Shown here: positions 35,201 through 48,500 of the stretch, piece by piece
Layout: every line of letters begins with the position of its first letter
Position numbering within the stretch: position 1 is the stretch's first letter
From: Byssochlamys sp. IMV 00236
Taxonomy: Eukaryota; Ascomycota; Eurotiomycetes; Eurotiales; Thermoascaceae
Direction of reading: 5' to 3'
DNA length: 64,000 nt
NCBI GenBank assembly: GCA_001931875.2
Contig: MSJH02000800.1
Coordinates: 1-64,000 of the forward strand
Translations under genes and position numbers: made by a program
The notes under the pieces: generated by a model
The model's input: the letters and a program-made list of their open reading frames with translations, nothing else
Databases searched by the model: none
Told to the model about the DNA's origin: nothing

Positions 35201-38200
35201 AGCTGTGCGCCGGTGTGGCCCTTGCAGTAGACTGAGCGCGGCAGCGCCGGTGGCCAAAGTCTCAACAGCGAACAGTCTGCGACGATGCTACGAGCTTAGC
35301 AAAATAAAGCTATGTATGCATGGGAGTTTGACCTGGTGGCAAATGCAGAGAATACTCCTCGAGCGAGACTATTACTCTGAATAAAATTTCGCCTTTGCCG
35401 CCCGAGTGGGGGAGGTAGATAAAGATAGTTCCAAGTGAGATGCTCGACTGAAGCTTTGGAGTCGTCCATAACGAGATGGTGATGTTGCACTAATCTCCAA
35501 GGGATGCCCTATCAGATCCGTCGACGACAACTCCCGCGGCTTGCATTTCTATTGGCTTTTCAGCAAGAGTAGAGGTAAGAGGGCGTTGAACGAGATGGTT
35601 TCGCGCGCCAGAACAGCGATTTTAATCTCCGCTCTAATATCGCTTGGGTTCGCATTCCGCATGTCATTCATTAGTGTGTGATGTCCGACAATCGGACCCT
35701 ATGGTCAAGGGAGATGAGTTTCCATTAGCTGAGGGTTGCCGGCGTACTTCGATCTGTCGTGTTAAGAGATGATAGGCATCTGTTCCATGACTAATATGGC
35801 GCATTAGTTATCCAATTCTCGTCGGAAAAAGGGCAAGGGGGAAAGCATCATGCTCAATAATCAAAAGGCCCATATTTTGAATGAGAATAGTAATATAGCA
35901 TTGTGATTATTTGGCAAGTAACGCGTCGCGGTCGATAGCTTCGAACTTGAAAGCGAAGCGCACATGTCAGCATTGCGGATGGGCTATATGATTTCAAGGG
36001 TCACTATAGAGTCTAACTAAGTATAACAATAATAGTTAATACCATAGTTATTATTACCCCGGATGCTAAAGTAGCCATCACTCACGAGTAAGGGTGCACT
36101 GATGCAGCAGCTCGGTGGTTGTCGAGATCAACTACTAGTTAGGGCACTCGGGAAGCGATCCACGAACGCACTCAAACAACCCCCGCTGATGGACAGCTGC
36201 GGATGCTAGAGCCGGTACAGTACTCCGTACACTGCTGCTTGAACGATGTGCATCGCTACTGTACCTGCATGAATATCTGCGGGCAAACTGAGGAACACCA
36301 ACTCGATGACCCGCCTAGGTTTGAACTGTCTCCGGGAGCGATCGATCGTCTCAGGGTGGATCAGCCAGTTCTGAAGACCTGGAGGAGGCTGGCTTCAAGT
36401 TCTAACTAAGTACTCAGTAACTGACTTTCTTCTCACCAGGACAAGTCCTCCATTATTTACAACCATCTACTCCGTACGCGCTACGCTTCTCTGGAACAGT
36501 CAGCGGATTCCGGTCTGACCGCCTCAACAATTCTCGGTGGTTCCTCCTATTTTTGCGGCTATTGGCACTCCCCACCGTTCTACCTGGTGACAAGTCTCGA
36601 ATCTCATCCACCAACTGCGGATCCGTCGATATCCGAGAACAGTTGTCAGACACAGGTCTTCTAGTACCTGCTATCATCCAGTGAATTGCAGTCTGGCAGG
36701 GAAATACCCCGACAATTACGTATGCTGGAGGTCGTCTACAAGAACCAGTCAGATATGGTACGAGAAGAGTGACAAGCGATCGACCAGTGTCTAGTAGTCA
36801 TATCACGATAGCAGGTGTTTGCGGCTTTACTCGAAACGGACGGCAAAACGAACGCGGTTCTTCATTTGGAAGAGTTCTTTATTTAGAATCTCTCTCTCTC
36901 GCTCTCTCTCCATGGTTCGCGCCATGTCTCCGGACCAATATTCCCAAGGAACCCTGCCAGCAGTGTGCCGAAACCCTGACGCTCCGGTCATCCATGGGTT
37001 CGAGAGGGAGATTTGACTTGGTAACTTCTGACTTCCCGGCCACTAGCCCTAGCCGGCGTCATACAAAGCATGAGAGGATGGAGCACATAAAGAACGACCC
37101 ACCGGGCGGCTAACAGATTATAGAATAGCCAGATATTTTCTAGTTTCGCTATCAGCCAGCCAAAATCCACCCGGTGGTTTGTCAGTCAGCGCGCTAAGGG
37201 CGGACGGACACCGAGCTTCATCGTAAGTGGCTAGATGGACAGAGCAGGCAAGCAAGGAGTACACAGCCGTGATAGTGATGGAGCTAGGGTTTCATGAGCG
37301 GTGAACAACGGCATCTATCCTGGCGCCGCGGTGGTTTGTCGGTTTTTTAATGATGATTTCTTTTTCGAAGGACGTGTCACAGCGAGGAAAACAGTGAGGA
37401 TGGATAGCGAATATTTGATCGGGTCTGTGCCATCAGACAGCCGATATTATTAGAGGATCCGGTCGATGTGGGAACGGGGGTGTTGTCATATTGCCAAACT
37501 GCGCAAGACTTTCCGAAAATAGCCCATCAACAGTTCGAATCAATCATCACCCGTCACTTTTGAAAAAAGGGCATTAACTAACCAAGGCGGGAGATCCAAC
37601 ATTGACAGCACGGCCGCCCCGCCCTTGGAAACCACAGACTACTCTCTTGCCCCCACTCGCGGTGCATGATCGTTGATGCGTGCTTTTCCGGCGGCCGCAA
37701 CAGATGATTCTTGAAGGAAAAAGAGAACGGTCCGTTTGTGCAGAGTGAGTACGAAAACTTGACTAAGGACATCGCCAAGGCAAATGTAAAGCGGTAAGGT
37801 ATCACCGCCAATGGGGCCCGTTTGATCAGATGGAAATGGCCCTATTGTTGTTACGGGCGAGACTGGACAGAGTTTGTACTTGTACCTATTGGGCCTTGAT
37901 CTGTACATGTGGTGCTGGTTTGCTTCCATCCCCCATTGCCACATCTTGTTCGCGATACAAATCACTCCATGGGTACTTGTACATCACCTACCGAGCGTCC
38001 TGATGGCAGATGGCCAGACCAATAGCTACGTCTTTGCTCGATTTGACTTTGGCCACGCCCTCCTGCGTTTGCAAAAGGATCGATTGGCGCGGCAGCCGGA
38101 TAAGGGTAGTTGACTGGCGCAGTGGCGATCGTGGATCCTCCACGGAGCATATCAAGAAGGGGACCTAACAGAGAACTCGTGGCTTCTGCTGCTGTTGGCC

Positions 38201-39146
38201 ACCAGCCATGAGGTGGCCGAAACAAGGCCTGTGGTCATGTCACGGGTTGGCGAAAGAGGTCATGATCAGAGGATCTGGGGGACCGAAAAGGCAAAAGCAC
38301 GTCCCTGACACGCTCCTTGGCCGTCGCCCTTGATCGACTGGTCTCACCGATTGTTGACCAAGTAGTGCCATCATTCGTGGTGTCTTGTGAACCAATGGTC
38401 CAAATTCTTTGCAGAAAACCCCTGCCTGGGAACGCCTTTCATCGTCCAGCTCTCAGACTGTCGACTCCGTTGTCTTTCCTGGCTAACCCACGCTTGCCTG
38501 CATTCCCATTGCTGCCCCGGGCGGACCAAGCAGAAGCTTAGACGCTTCTTTTTCTTTTTTCTTTTCACTTTTGATTTGACTGCCAGTTGTAGGAGTAACT
38601 AACAGAGCCAGCGGGTAAGCCTTTGTTTTAGAAGGGAGCCACAGCTTAATTCTAGATCGACGGGAAGCCTTAATAATGATGATTGAGTATGGTATTGTCG
38701 CTCCTGGAACGTCCAATGGCCTGGGATGACGAGCTTACAGCCCATCTCCACCGGTCCATAGAGTAGTCCGGTTAAGCTGGAATCGCGACGAACAAGTCGC
38801 TCGTAGTCGCGGCGGTCATTATTATTATTATTTTGCAGAGCCCAGCCGTCCTGGATCATTGGACCACATTTTGCTCCACTGGGGATTGTTCTCCAAAACG
38901 ATCTGTCATCTCCGTCGCTCCGGTACATTATTGAATGTGAAGTAACGGCACTTAGTACTGGCGGTCGTCCGGGAATAGACCGGTGTACACTGTGCTTCGA
39001 GGACTGTTATCTTTCGGGGCGAAATCGAGAGACAGAGAAGTGTGTGAGTGTATCTCTGTGTGTGAGAAAGAGCGAGAGCGAGAGACCAGAAGACCAGAAG
39101 AGGGGCAGGACGACAGTTACTCTCACATCTGACAGTGAAGAAACTC

Positions 39147-39150
<4 letters not shown>

Positions 39151-39182
<32 letters not shown>
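39151..39182 (+). repeat. (CT)16 tract upstream of the zinc-cluster gene
   Basis: Sixteen perfect CT units about 800 bp before the start codon at 39968. Pyrimidine tracts near transcription starts are common in Aspergillus promoters, so this may mark the promoter. No function is proven. Confidence 0.9.
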
Positions 39183-39185
<3 letters not shown>

Positions 39186-39967
39186 CTACCTACGGTCTGC
39201 TTAGGGCAAGACGTCAGAACCCGAGAGCGTGGCTGCCGAGCATTCGGGAAAGAAACAGAGCGTTGTTACGAACTGCGTAACGAATCGACCTATACAATAC
39301 CGCTTGGACCGTGCGGCTTGGAACTTTGCTCTGTGCTGGTGCTAAGGCCCATATCTCTGCATTCTGGGTGCTTGTTCGCTGCTCGTCCTCGCCCACCGTC
39401 AAACAACCCCCCCTCCCAATTTGTGCATGCATTGCTTTGCCAGGCCGGAGCACTAGACGATACTGATTGCGCGCTTTCGCCTGGCTTCGCGTCCATCCTC
39501 ACTTGTCCTGACGTTCTCCTAACACCCTCGTTACGGCCTGGTGGACAGCAGAGCGCTGCTTGATCGAAAGAGAGCTGTCAACGGTAGTTGTCCCACGGTA
39601 ACACTCACCACCCCCGAAAGTAATCCGCATTCTCCGCGCTGGTTCTCCGCCAGCACGTAAACTGAAAAAGCCATAACGGGCTAATCGCGAAACAACAGAT
39701 TTCAAACACATTGGACAGGAAAAGGGACAGTGCATAACCGGTGTCGGAGTCGTCAGACGCGCTTGGGAAAATTTTTGGTGCTCGTGGTCTTTCAAGTTTC
39801 CTTTGCGACAAAGTCTCGCCATACTGCCAGAACTGCCTACAGACCTTTTTTCCCTTTTGGCGCAAACCCGAGAAAAACAAACCATGTTATCAATGCCGGG
39901 GACTCTTTGATTGGATTTGAAACGACTTGCAACCGATGGCCGCAGCAGCCGTCGAGCTGATCTTAAG

Positions 39968-42900
39968 ATGGATGTAAATGCGACAGAAGAGAAGCCAAAG
40001 CCGTTACCTCCATACGGCGGTCCTCCGCCTCCGGCTCACCGCATGCCACCTCCCGAAGGAGCCCAAGGTGTACCATCCTCCCATGCAGTGTACGAGCCGT
40101 CCTGGCGTCCATATCCGCCGACCTTTGATGCCACTGCGGACCAGCGTCGGCCTACAAATGCTCCTCCGCAGCCCCCGATACCTCCGCATGGTTACCCAGT
40201 TCATCCCAATCGGGAGCTGCCGCAGATTCCTCACGAGGCGCCATATGGCCGTCCCAACAGTTTACCAGGACCGTCTCATTCTCCTCAGGATGCTCATCCA
40301 CCGCCACATCCTGCCTATCGACCCATGAACGGAGCGCCTCCTCATGAGGCTATCCCTCATACTGCCCCGGGGGAGTATAGGCCACGGATGGCGTATCCTC
40401 CTCACGAGTCTCATACAAACGGTGAACCGCCCCCTCATTCAATTCCCCCAGGACAGTATCCGCCGGGTGTGCCTCATATGTCTCAACCTCCGGGGCCATA
40501 TGAGCCTGGTTATTACCATAATCAAGCTTTCGGTGCTCGCCAGCGCAAAGCGGCCAGAGCGCAACAGGTAAGAACATCTGGTGCCCTATATGGAAGCTGG
40601 GTAGTGGATTTCTGACTTTTGTTTCCCTGTCCTGAAGGCGTGCGACCAATGCCGAGCAAGGAAGGCTAAATGCGATGAAGGTCGACCAGCATGCAGCCAC
40701 TGCAAGGAGAATAACCTTGTCTGTGTCTATAAAGAGGTGCCTCCGCATAAGTGAGTGGTGTTTGTCAATTATTGCGTTGACTTGTGTGTGTGTGTTGACC
40801 TGATCGAACAGGCAGGAAAAGGCTACTCAACTCGTTCTCGACAAGTTGCAGCAGATTGAGGACCGAATGACGCAGCTACAAGCGCAGGTACAAGCGCAGC
40901 AGGTGGAGCACAGTGCTCAGCTCTCTCAGCAGAGTGCTCAGATCAGCGAAATCCTGTCTCGAGGATCTCCTTCGGCTGTTGTAGATATCCCTCCAACAGG
41001 TATTCCCGCCTCGAAAGCTGCAATTCTGCAGAACACCCCTGTCCAGCCATCCTTGAGTTCCACGGGTGTCTCACCTATACCGGGCGAGCATATGCCAAAG
41101 AGCGAGAATGTTCCCGTTCCCGGAGGCCCCAAGGTGGAGGGTAGTGAGAAGGTCAACGACCCTATGATCAAGGACGATGACGACGGCGAGCTTTCAATTC
41201 CGGTGGAACATACGACAGCGGCGCATAAGCTGTTGCTGTGGCCATCGATCCGGAGGCTACTAGGCCCCAAAGAATTCGACGAGGACTACGTGATGAGGTT
41301 GGAAGAGGAACGTGGGTTGATTCGCGTGTATGGACGAGGCGAAGGTGACGATCGCAGTGACTATGACCGGTCTGCCGGGAGTCCAACAACAAACAGTTCT
41401 AGTCCGTGCTGGGAAGATGATTACACGCAGGGTGCTTCGCCTAACCTGCCCTGGGGTACTGGTCTTCCAATAATGACGAACACAGCCCAACCAAAGACTC
41501 GAGATCAGCTTGTTGGTGGCCTGGACGAGTTTGGCCAGCTGAACACGGACCCGGAGACTGTACGCAAGCACCACAGAAGTTACCTTAACCATCTGCATAT
41601 TCTGCACCCTTTCCTGGACGAGAACAGCCTCGAGCGCAAGATTGAGAGATTCATTAAGCTCTACAGCCCACAACGGAAGAACAATCTGGGTCAGGTCATG
41701 CCAGGCAACCCGGGTGATCCGCCTCGAGGTGCCAAGCGGAAGCGTTCCTCTGAGGGGCTGCATGGTGTCGGATATGATATGCAATCCTCTTCCCCTTCCT
41801 CGAATCCCGAACGCCCTGTTTTGCGACGGATTGAGAAATCGATCGATAATGCTATAATTCTTTTGGTCCTAGCGCTTGGTTGTATATGTGACTGGACAGA
41901 CAAGCCGATACCTGGGCCTGTCAAAGACGCCTCAGATATCCAGAGAGACCAGATGATGGCGACTTCGGCACCGTGGGCCAACGTGATGTCTCCAGCAGTC
42001 CCAGACTCTCCATTTCATTCGTCAGGAGGAGCAGGAGGAGGAGGTGGCAGTGGTGCGTATTTCAAGTCCTTCCCTTCTCCGACGGGATCGGATCACCGCA
42101 GAAGCGTCCCGGGCCGACCTCTGTCGTCCACAGGATGGTCCGCTCATGATGGACCAGAATTCTCCCACCCGAAGAATATGGAGGTCATTCCTGGTCTGGC
42201 ATATTACGCCTACGCCACGGATATCCTGGGCAATCTCCAGGGTGGAAATGGGCTAGCCCATGTCCAGGCCGGTCTCCTAGCGGGACTCTACGCTGGTCAA
42301 TTGGCACATCCGTTCCAGAGCCACGGATGGATCTCGCAGGCATCCCGAGCGTGTCAAGTGCTTGTCCGACCGTAAGTATCGATTATGCGATATGCCTTTA
42401 GCAGCGACTTACGCGTGAAAACAGGAGACGATATGAAAAGATGCAAGACGGCCCCAAGAAGGATCTCTATGATTTTGCCTACTGGACTTGTCTACAGCTC
42501 GAGAGGTAAGAATCGCCGGATCGGTTTGTTGATTATCATATTATACTGCTCAGATAGGGACTGATCATCATGATATAGTGATATTCTTGCCGAGCTCGAC
42601 CTCCCTGCTAGTGGCATATCGCGTTCAGAAGCGCGCATATCTTTGCCGAAGGGTGTCTTTACACTTACCCTTCCCAATGAAATCCGCGCCCCGAGTACTA
42701 TGATGATGTTCTATTATTCAGCACAGATTCATCTTAGGAAAGTTCTGAACCGCGTCCATACAGATCTTTACAAAGCCGAGAGTGAGTCATGCAGCGGTGG
42801 ACTAGGGCGATTGTCTACATACTAACTGCTATTTACAGAGAAAGGACAAAGTCAGTGGTCGTCGAGTGTGCAGGAGGTGTTGAGCATGAACCTCGAACTA

Positions 42901-43650
42901 TGGCGCAAGAGTCTTCCAGAGATCATGAGGTGGAAAGATAGCGATCCCCCGTCTAGTGACATTAACACAGCGCGTATGCGCGCGAAGTACTACGGTGCAA
43001 GATACATTATTCACCGGCCTCTGCTTTATCATGCGCTGCACTACGCTGATTTCAAAGAGGGATCTGCGGTTGACTCCCCCACTGGTTCTGCAGTGATGTC
43101 TGGTTCTCGATCCCAGCAAGTCTCCCCGTCAATGACACACAGCCAGCGGGCCACAAGCATGGCCCGATGGTCTAGCGATATGGGACCCCCGGGCCGACAT
43201 CCTTTGACGAATCCAGCGTGGCCATGTTGCCCGTTTAAACAGCTCCCGAAGAAACTCCAGCTCGCGTGCAAGATCTGTATCGACTCCGCGATCCAGAGCA
43301 CGGAGGCTTTCGACGGAATCCAAGGTCGACCGGTGATTACCAATATTTTTGGCACAGCGCATGCGTAAGTGCATCTTTCTGCGGTCCTGCCTTCCCCGGA
43401 CAAGGTTTCGCTGACTGCCCACAGACAATTTGGTAATATGCTTGTCCTTTCTGCAACCTACATCTCTAGTCTCTCTGAGCTCGTTGATCGCCACGTCCTC
43501 CAGCGACTTCTTAAACGGACGATCGACTTCCTTCTGCAGAGCAGGAATATCTCTCCCAGTCTGCGCGCGGACGCCGAGATCCTGACGGAGATCTATAATA
43601 AGCTTTTCGGAGACCAGGCCGCTACCAGCTTTACGTCGAGCTCCGTTTAA
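39968..43650 (+). CDS. Large Zn(II)2Cys6 transcription factor with Pro/His-rich N-terminus
   Basis: Nuclear regulator of 1102 aa. Exons are 39968-40567, 40638-40750, 40812-42371, 42425-42505, 42579-42781, 42839-43364 and 43425-43650; introns are 53-73 nt, GT-AG, phases consistent. Residues 1-200 are dominated by Pro, His, Gly and Tyr (PPPPAHRMPPPEG). The zinc cluster is at 202-229, CX2CX6CX6CX2CX6C (CDQCRARKAKC...CSHCKENNLVC), then a Gln-rich coiled coil (LDKLQQIEDRMTQLQAQVQAQQ). The middle contains 'AAHKLLLWPSIRRLLGPKEFDEDYVM' (two halves adjoining) and a regulator region with 'NHLHILHPFLDENSLERKIERF', typical of the fungal-specific domain. The tail ends in helices (LVDRHVLQRLLKRTIDFLL). The frame is open above the chosen ATG but contains no earlier ATG. 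I cannot name the pathway. The gene lies after the 9.3-kb gap and 1.9 kb before Leashin on the same strand. Confidence 0.92.
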
Positions 43651-45556
43651 TTGGGTTGCCTATGGTGCACTTTAATGTTACTTCGTCTATATATCTACAA
43701 CTGTTCGCATTGGGTCCATGTTACGTTCTGTCGATTTTTTTATTTTTAGGCTCGGATCTCTGTGTGCACACTATTCAGCAACGACCGTCTGGCCGGTGGG
43801 GAGGAATTTTCGAATGCATATCTTGGTGTGGCTGTTACCTGATCGCTTTGGCGTTGTGATATCTGATTATATCTCCCGTCTAGGAGGCTCTAGCTCTCCC
43901 TGACGGGTTTCTCTTTGAAGATAGAGTCTTCCGGTGACTGAAGACAGGCGGATAGTTAGGTGGCAAGCGTCTGTCCTTGGGGGCCCATCCGATCCTCACG
44001 TTCTTCTTGCTTGGATAATGGCAGATCATGCTGCCTCAATTTCTCGTGTCCGTGAGAAATGAACTTTCATTCATTCCAGCGCCTGGCGGGTCGTCTCTTT
44101 GATTTGATTCGATGTTCTGCTTGTGCCATGGGTGGATTGCTGTGATGCTACCACTTGAGACCATACATCCTGGACAGGTCTCCACATATTCTGTTATCTG
44201 CTTGTTCCATCATATCCTGGGGATGGGCGGCTTTTCTCGATTCGTTATCGATTCATCCGCGTTACCAGCGTGTTTACTGACGGCCCTTCTTTCTCCTAGC
44301 ACCCGGTACGGTTTGGTTATTTTTGTCTTTTTCTGGGTAGGCTCACTCGTTGCATTTTCGATATGCGCAGGGGACAAGTGGACTTGGCTTGTACATCTTT
44401 GGGTGGTATTTCGATGGTGGGAGTTCGTCGTGTTCGCATACAGGAGCACAATACATACATTGTCCGTAGTGTCGATGATATATCCCTGGCATTTTTGGAT
44501 AGGAAATGTATCAAGACGTTCAAATCTAATCTTGTCTTTGCCGTCAACAACTGAAGACTATAGTTACTCGAGTAATTCCTCTTGTATAGATAGTGCGCAT
44601 CTCGAGAGCTTTCCTGTTGCATTTTCTGATGTTAGTCTACTGCATAGGAGAGTGCAGTGAGTGGCCAGCCAACACGAGCAGCATGACTGAACTAATAATA
44701 CCGCTAAGTAACTGCGATTAATAGGTATTTTCAGCCAGCCCTATGCCAAGTTATCCACAGCTGCAGGGAGATTGATTGCTCACTTGCTGCAGCGCCGCAC
44801 ACACCAGCGTCGCCAGCGAACTAGCCTTGCAAGGAGACTGTCGAGACCAGATCGTTGGAGACCAGGCCGACGACTCACACAAAGGCAGGCAAGGCGATCT
44901 CCCGATCTCGACTATTCAGATGGTCGCATCGGTTTTATTTTCTGTCTTTTGCTCTCTCTCTGTCTGTCTGCTCATCGATTCACCATTGATATTCTCATTG
45001 AGCCCAGCGCGGCACGTGCCGTCCCAGCCTCACCGCGACTTCGCAGCCTTTCTTGTCTTGCTCTCTCTCTCTTTTCTTTCTCTCGCTCGCTTCGTCTTCC
45101 CTCCCCAACCTCCTCCTCCTCCTCTGATCACCCGTCTGTCGCTTTCCTGTACAATTCCAGTCGATGATATTAATGACCTGTTGAAATGAACTGATGACTG
45201 AGACGAATTTCCTTTGAACGCACACCTGTACGATAGGATACCCCCTCGACTTTAGAGTTGGCGCCATCTCCAAGCTGGAGTTGACCCCCAGGCTTACCGA
45301 TCGGGTTGCTACCGCGGTTCAGCTCCGTCTCTGTTTACTCTGCCCCAGCGCTATCGCTAACTATCAAAACAACAACCCGCCTCTGACCGTTCTCGTCGCT
45401 GGATTGCCTAGTTCTTAATTTCCTGCGATCAGTATCATCTTATTTCGGTCCGTTTTGCGCTGGTGAGGTGACGCTGTGATCGGGCATTCCCCGGAATTTG
45501 ATACCCACATGGTTCTCGCTATCGCGCAGTAAAACGGAGCTCTCTCGCTGCCCACC
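43651..45556. other. Intergenic region upstream of Leashin
   Basis: About 1.9 kb. The first part is 3' flank of the zinc-cluster gene. A 182-codon plus frame (44112-44660) rich in Phe, Ser and Leu has no partner exon or motif and is probably chance. From about 44.9 kb the sequence becomes pyrimidine-rich and is the likely promoter and leader of the giant gene. Confidence 0.5.
45050..45126 (+). promoter_or_regulatory. Pyrimidine-rich tract upstream of Leashin
   Basis: Almost only C and T over about 75 bp (CTCTCTCTCT, then CCTCCTCCTCCTC), 430-510 bp before the start ATG. Such tracts often sit near transcription start sites in filamentous fungi. The promoter role is inferred. Confidence 0.4.
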
Positions 45557-48500
45557 ATGTTCAGAGCTCTGTTGGGTGGTGGTCGCTCGTCCAGCGATGT
45601 GCGCAGCGACACCGGTTCCAAGTCCTCACGACGCAGAGCCGCCGATGACGATGTCCGCTCGACGTCCTCGCGCCGCTCGAAACCATCCGCCTCATCGTCC
45701 AGCCACAAGTCTTCACGGGGTGACGACCGTGATCGCGGCCTGGGCGATTTATCGGCCTACTCGTCGTCCAGCAGCCGGAGACGACGCGCGCCTAGCATGA
45801 CGGAAGGTTCTGTGGCATCGACCTATGTGACAGCCGAGCCGGGAAGCATCTATGACGATACGAATTCTACGATTACCGACAGAACGTCGAGGTATACCGA
45901 GGTGGATAATGGAGATGATCGCACCTCTGAGGCAACGATGAGAAGCCCGCGCGTGGATAGCAGATATGGAGAGGAGAGTAGGAGGAATACAAAGGATCGC
46001 AGAGGTAAGGATACTGACCGAGACAGAGACACAGATAGCCTTCGCAAGGAACGACGGCGCACAAGATCAGATGACGACGAGTACTCGGATAGATCGAGGG
46101 CACCGCCAACATCGGGTGCTGATGATCGCTTCGCTGCTGCAATTTCGTCGCCAGGATTCTCCCAGTTCCCCGGACAATATGATACAACGATGTCCGGCGC
46201 CGTGCCCGTCTCGTCAACCAACTATGACCCGCACGTCCCCCAGCAATTTCCTGGGCAATTTCCGCAGTATGTATCGGAGCCGTATCGACCACCGCACCCA
46301 GCAGGGGAGGCTGCAGAGTATTATGGTGATCAGGGCGAGTCTGTTGCTCAGCAGCCGGGCGTGCGACCAAAACCGCCTTCTCTGATTGTCGGTGCAGAAC
46401 CGCATCTGATGCCAGCGTCGCCAGTACCGAACCCTCCTCCGGAACCAAGCAGTATGGGTCAAGTTGGAGCGGCTGCGGACTATTATGCGAACCATTCCAG
46501 CTTGCCTGACAATATAGTTCAACAACCGTCGCGACCGCCGAAGCCATCGAAACCCAGCAAGCCGAACAAGCCGAGTAAGCCAGCAGCCGCAGTCCCGGCT
46601 TCAGCATTGGGTGCAGCGACGTATGGTATTGGAACGGGACTACCCTCGAGTCCCGGAGTGCAATATCATTCTTCGTCGCTTGCTGGAGAAGGACCCTCCC
46701 CTTATTATGCGACGCCGATGTCTACACCTGGACTAAACGGAGCGTCCCATTCTCACTCTAACTCTCACGCTACTGAGGCCTCTTTGGGTTTGGCGACAGC
46801 AGGCGCAGCCGCTGGATACATCATGGGACATCACTCATCCTCCCACCATGATGAAAACTCGGCGCATTACAATTCTAGCAGCTACCCGGGGCCGTCTTAT
46901 GTTGTCGATGATCATGGAAGACCGCCTAGACCTGATCAGCACGGCTCCAATGGAAATGCTGCTGTCTTTGATGCCGGAGCCGCAGGAGCTGCGGGTTATG
47001 GTGCCCTCGCCAACGGTGCACACTATCCGTACGATGCTTACAACGGACAGCAAATGCAACAGTTGCAGCCCGGGTCTCTGGCTTTTCACCAGCGACATCA
47101 CGGGCCCCTACAGAGGTTCGTCGACTTCTGGAGAGACCCTGAGGGTGTGGGGATGTACGAAGACTACACTGAGGCCATTGGTGTCTGCAAATATTGCTTC
47201 GAGCCCGGCACGTCCTCCAAGAATGCACCTAGAAAGCATCACTACAAGCGGCGGAAGACCCAGGCGGATCGTTACGGTAATTCCTCACGGATCGAAAAGG
47301 TTGGCCGCCATTCCTCAGAAGAAGAGAGCCGGCGCAGAAGGTCGAAAGGGAAGTCATGGCTGGCTGCTGGACTCGCCGGCGGCCTTGCAGGTTATGTGTC
47401 AAAGTCCTTGTTTAGCAACAAGGATTTCGACGAGACTTACAGTGTGCATTCTGGTCACGTTGCCGATTCGAGGTATTCCGTGAACGATAGTGAAAGCATC
47501 TCATCCCTGGGTAGAAAGAGCCATCTATCGCACGGTGTTGACCGGCGTTCCCGACGTGACGACTACAAAAGTTTGGGAAAGAGCTCAGTTACTTCAAAGT
47601 CTACAGGTTCTGAGCTCTCTAGACGGCGCTCAAGGTCGCGATCGAGATCGTGGGAGCGCCACTCTGGTCTCAGGGATGCCGCCATCGGAGTTGCCGTTGG
47701 CGCTGCCGCAGGAGCCGCCCTGAAGTCTCGTCGGCGGAGTCGTAGTCGGTCGCCTAGGAAGCAAAAGAACCGGAAGTCATCCTCCTCTTCAAGTGGCTCG
47801 TATACGGATATTGGGCGCTCACATGCCAAGTCCACGTCAACCGGCTTTACGTCCTTCTTCTCCGCCTCGTCTGCCAACCGCCGTAAGCAGCGCAAGAGTT
47901 TCTTTTCCTTCGGGAACTCGTCTTCTTCCTCTTCCGACGCAGATTTGGCCTTTGGATCAGCATTTCTGAAGAAGCCTAACAAGTTGACTAAGTCAAGCAG
48001 ATCAAGTGGATCGAGCCGCTCTAGCAAAAGGAAGGATAAGCACAACGTCGATGCTGAGATCCTTGGCCTCGGTGTCACGGCAAAAGCGATTGCTGATGCT
48101 GCAGAACGGCGCCGCAAGCATAGATCAGGGGTACTAGTCGCCAAGGATGATCATTACCGGCGATCTACTTATACCTCCTCAGGGCAGGAGGATGATGAAT
48201 GGGAAGATGCTGATTCCTCTGAATCATCCTCGAGCGTGAGCTCTGCCCTGGCTTATGGCGGCAGTGCTCTTTTCGGTAGCAGCTCCTCGGATTCAGGGAC
48301 ATCAAAATGGGGCTGGCGATGGGGAAGCAAAAAGAAGAAGAAAGACAAATCAAAGCAGTCCACTGATTACCTTCCAGCTGCTGAGGCAGCAGCTGGCGCT
48401 TTCGCAGGCGCAGCGATCGCATCAAAATATGGAAAAGATACCGCCGTCCCGAGCCAAGATGGTTCTAGTAGTGTGGGAAGTCTCCGTCGCGTTTACCCGC

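Larger units (their letters stand above)
30712..39967. other. 9.3-kb gene-poor interval
   Basis: No coding gene can be supported across 9.3 kb: frames are short (under about 150 codons), mutually overlapping and without motifs. Simple repeats cluster at 31.8-32.2 kb. From about 39.0 kb there are CT-rich tracts and what looks like the leader of the next regulator. A minus frame at 37962-38225 (MFRPPHGWW...) and a plus frame at 33461-33793 are the least random-looking, but they have no support. The interval may be the extended promoter or leader of the zinc-cluster gene at 39968, or contain non-coding transcripts. The sequence alone cannot decide. Confidence 0.55.

Noticed and set aside
34932..35384. 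150-codon plus frame and overlapping minus frame near 35.1 kb resembling tRNA-derived spurious proteins (SRVRAPL, ARTRDLP)
   Set aside because: I tried to fold a tRNA here on both strands, but no acceptor stem or canonical T-loop GTTCRA is present.
37962..38225. 87-codon minus frame MFRPPHGWW... in the gene-poor interval
   Set aside because: No recognisable domain, no partner exon, and a plus-strand frame of similar length overlaps it.
44112..44660. 182-codon plus frame between the zinc-cluster gene and Leashin
   Set aside because: Composition is that of stop-poor T-rich DNA; there is no motif or splice partner, and the region is better explained as flanks of the two neighbouring genes.
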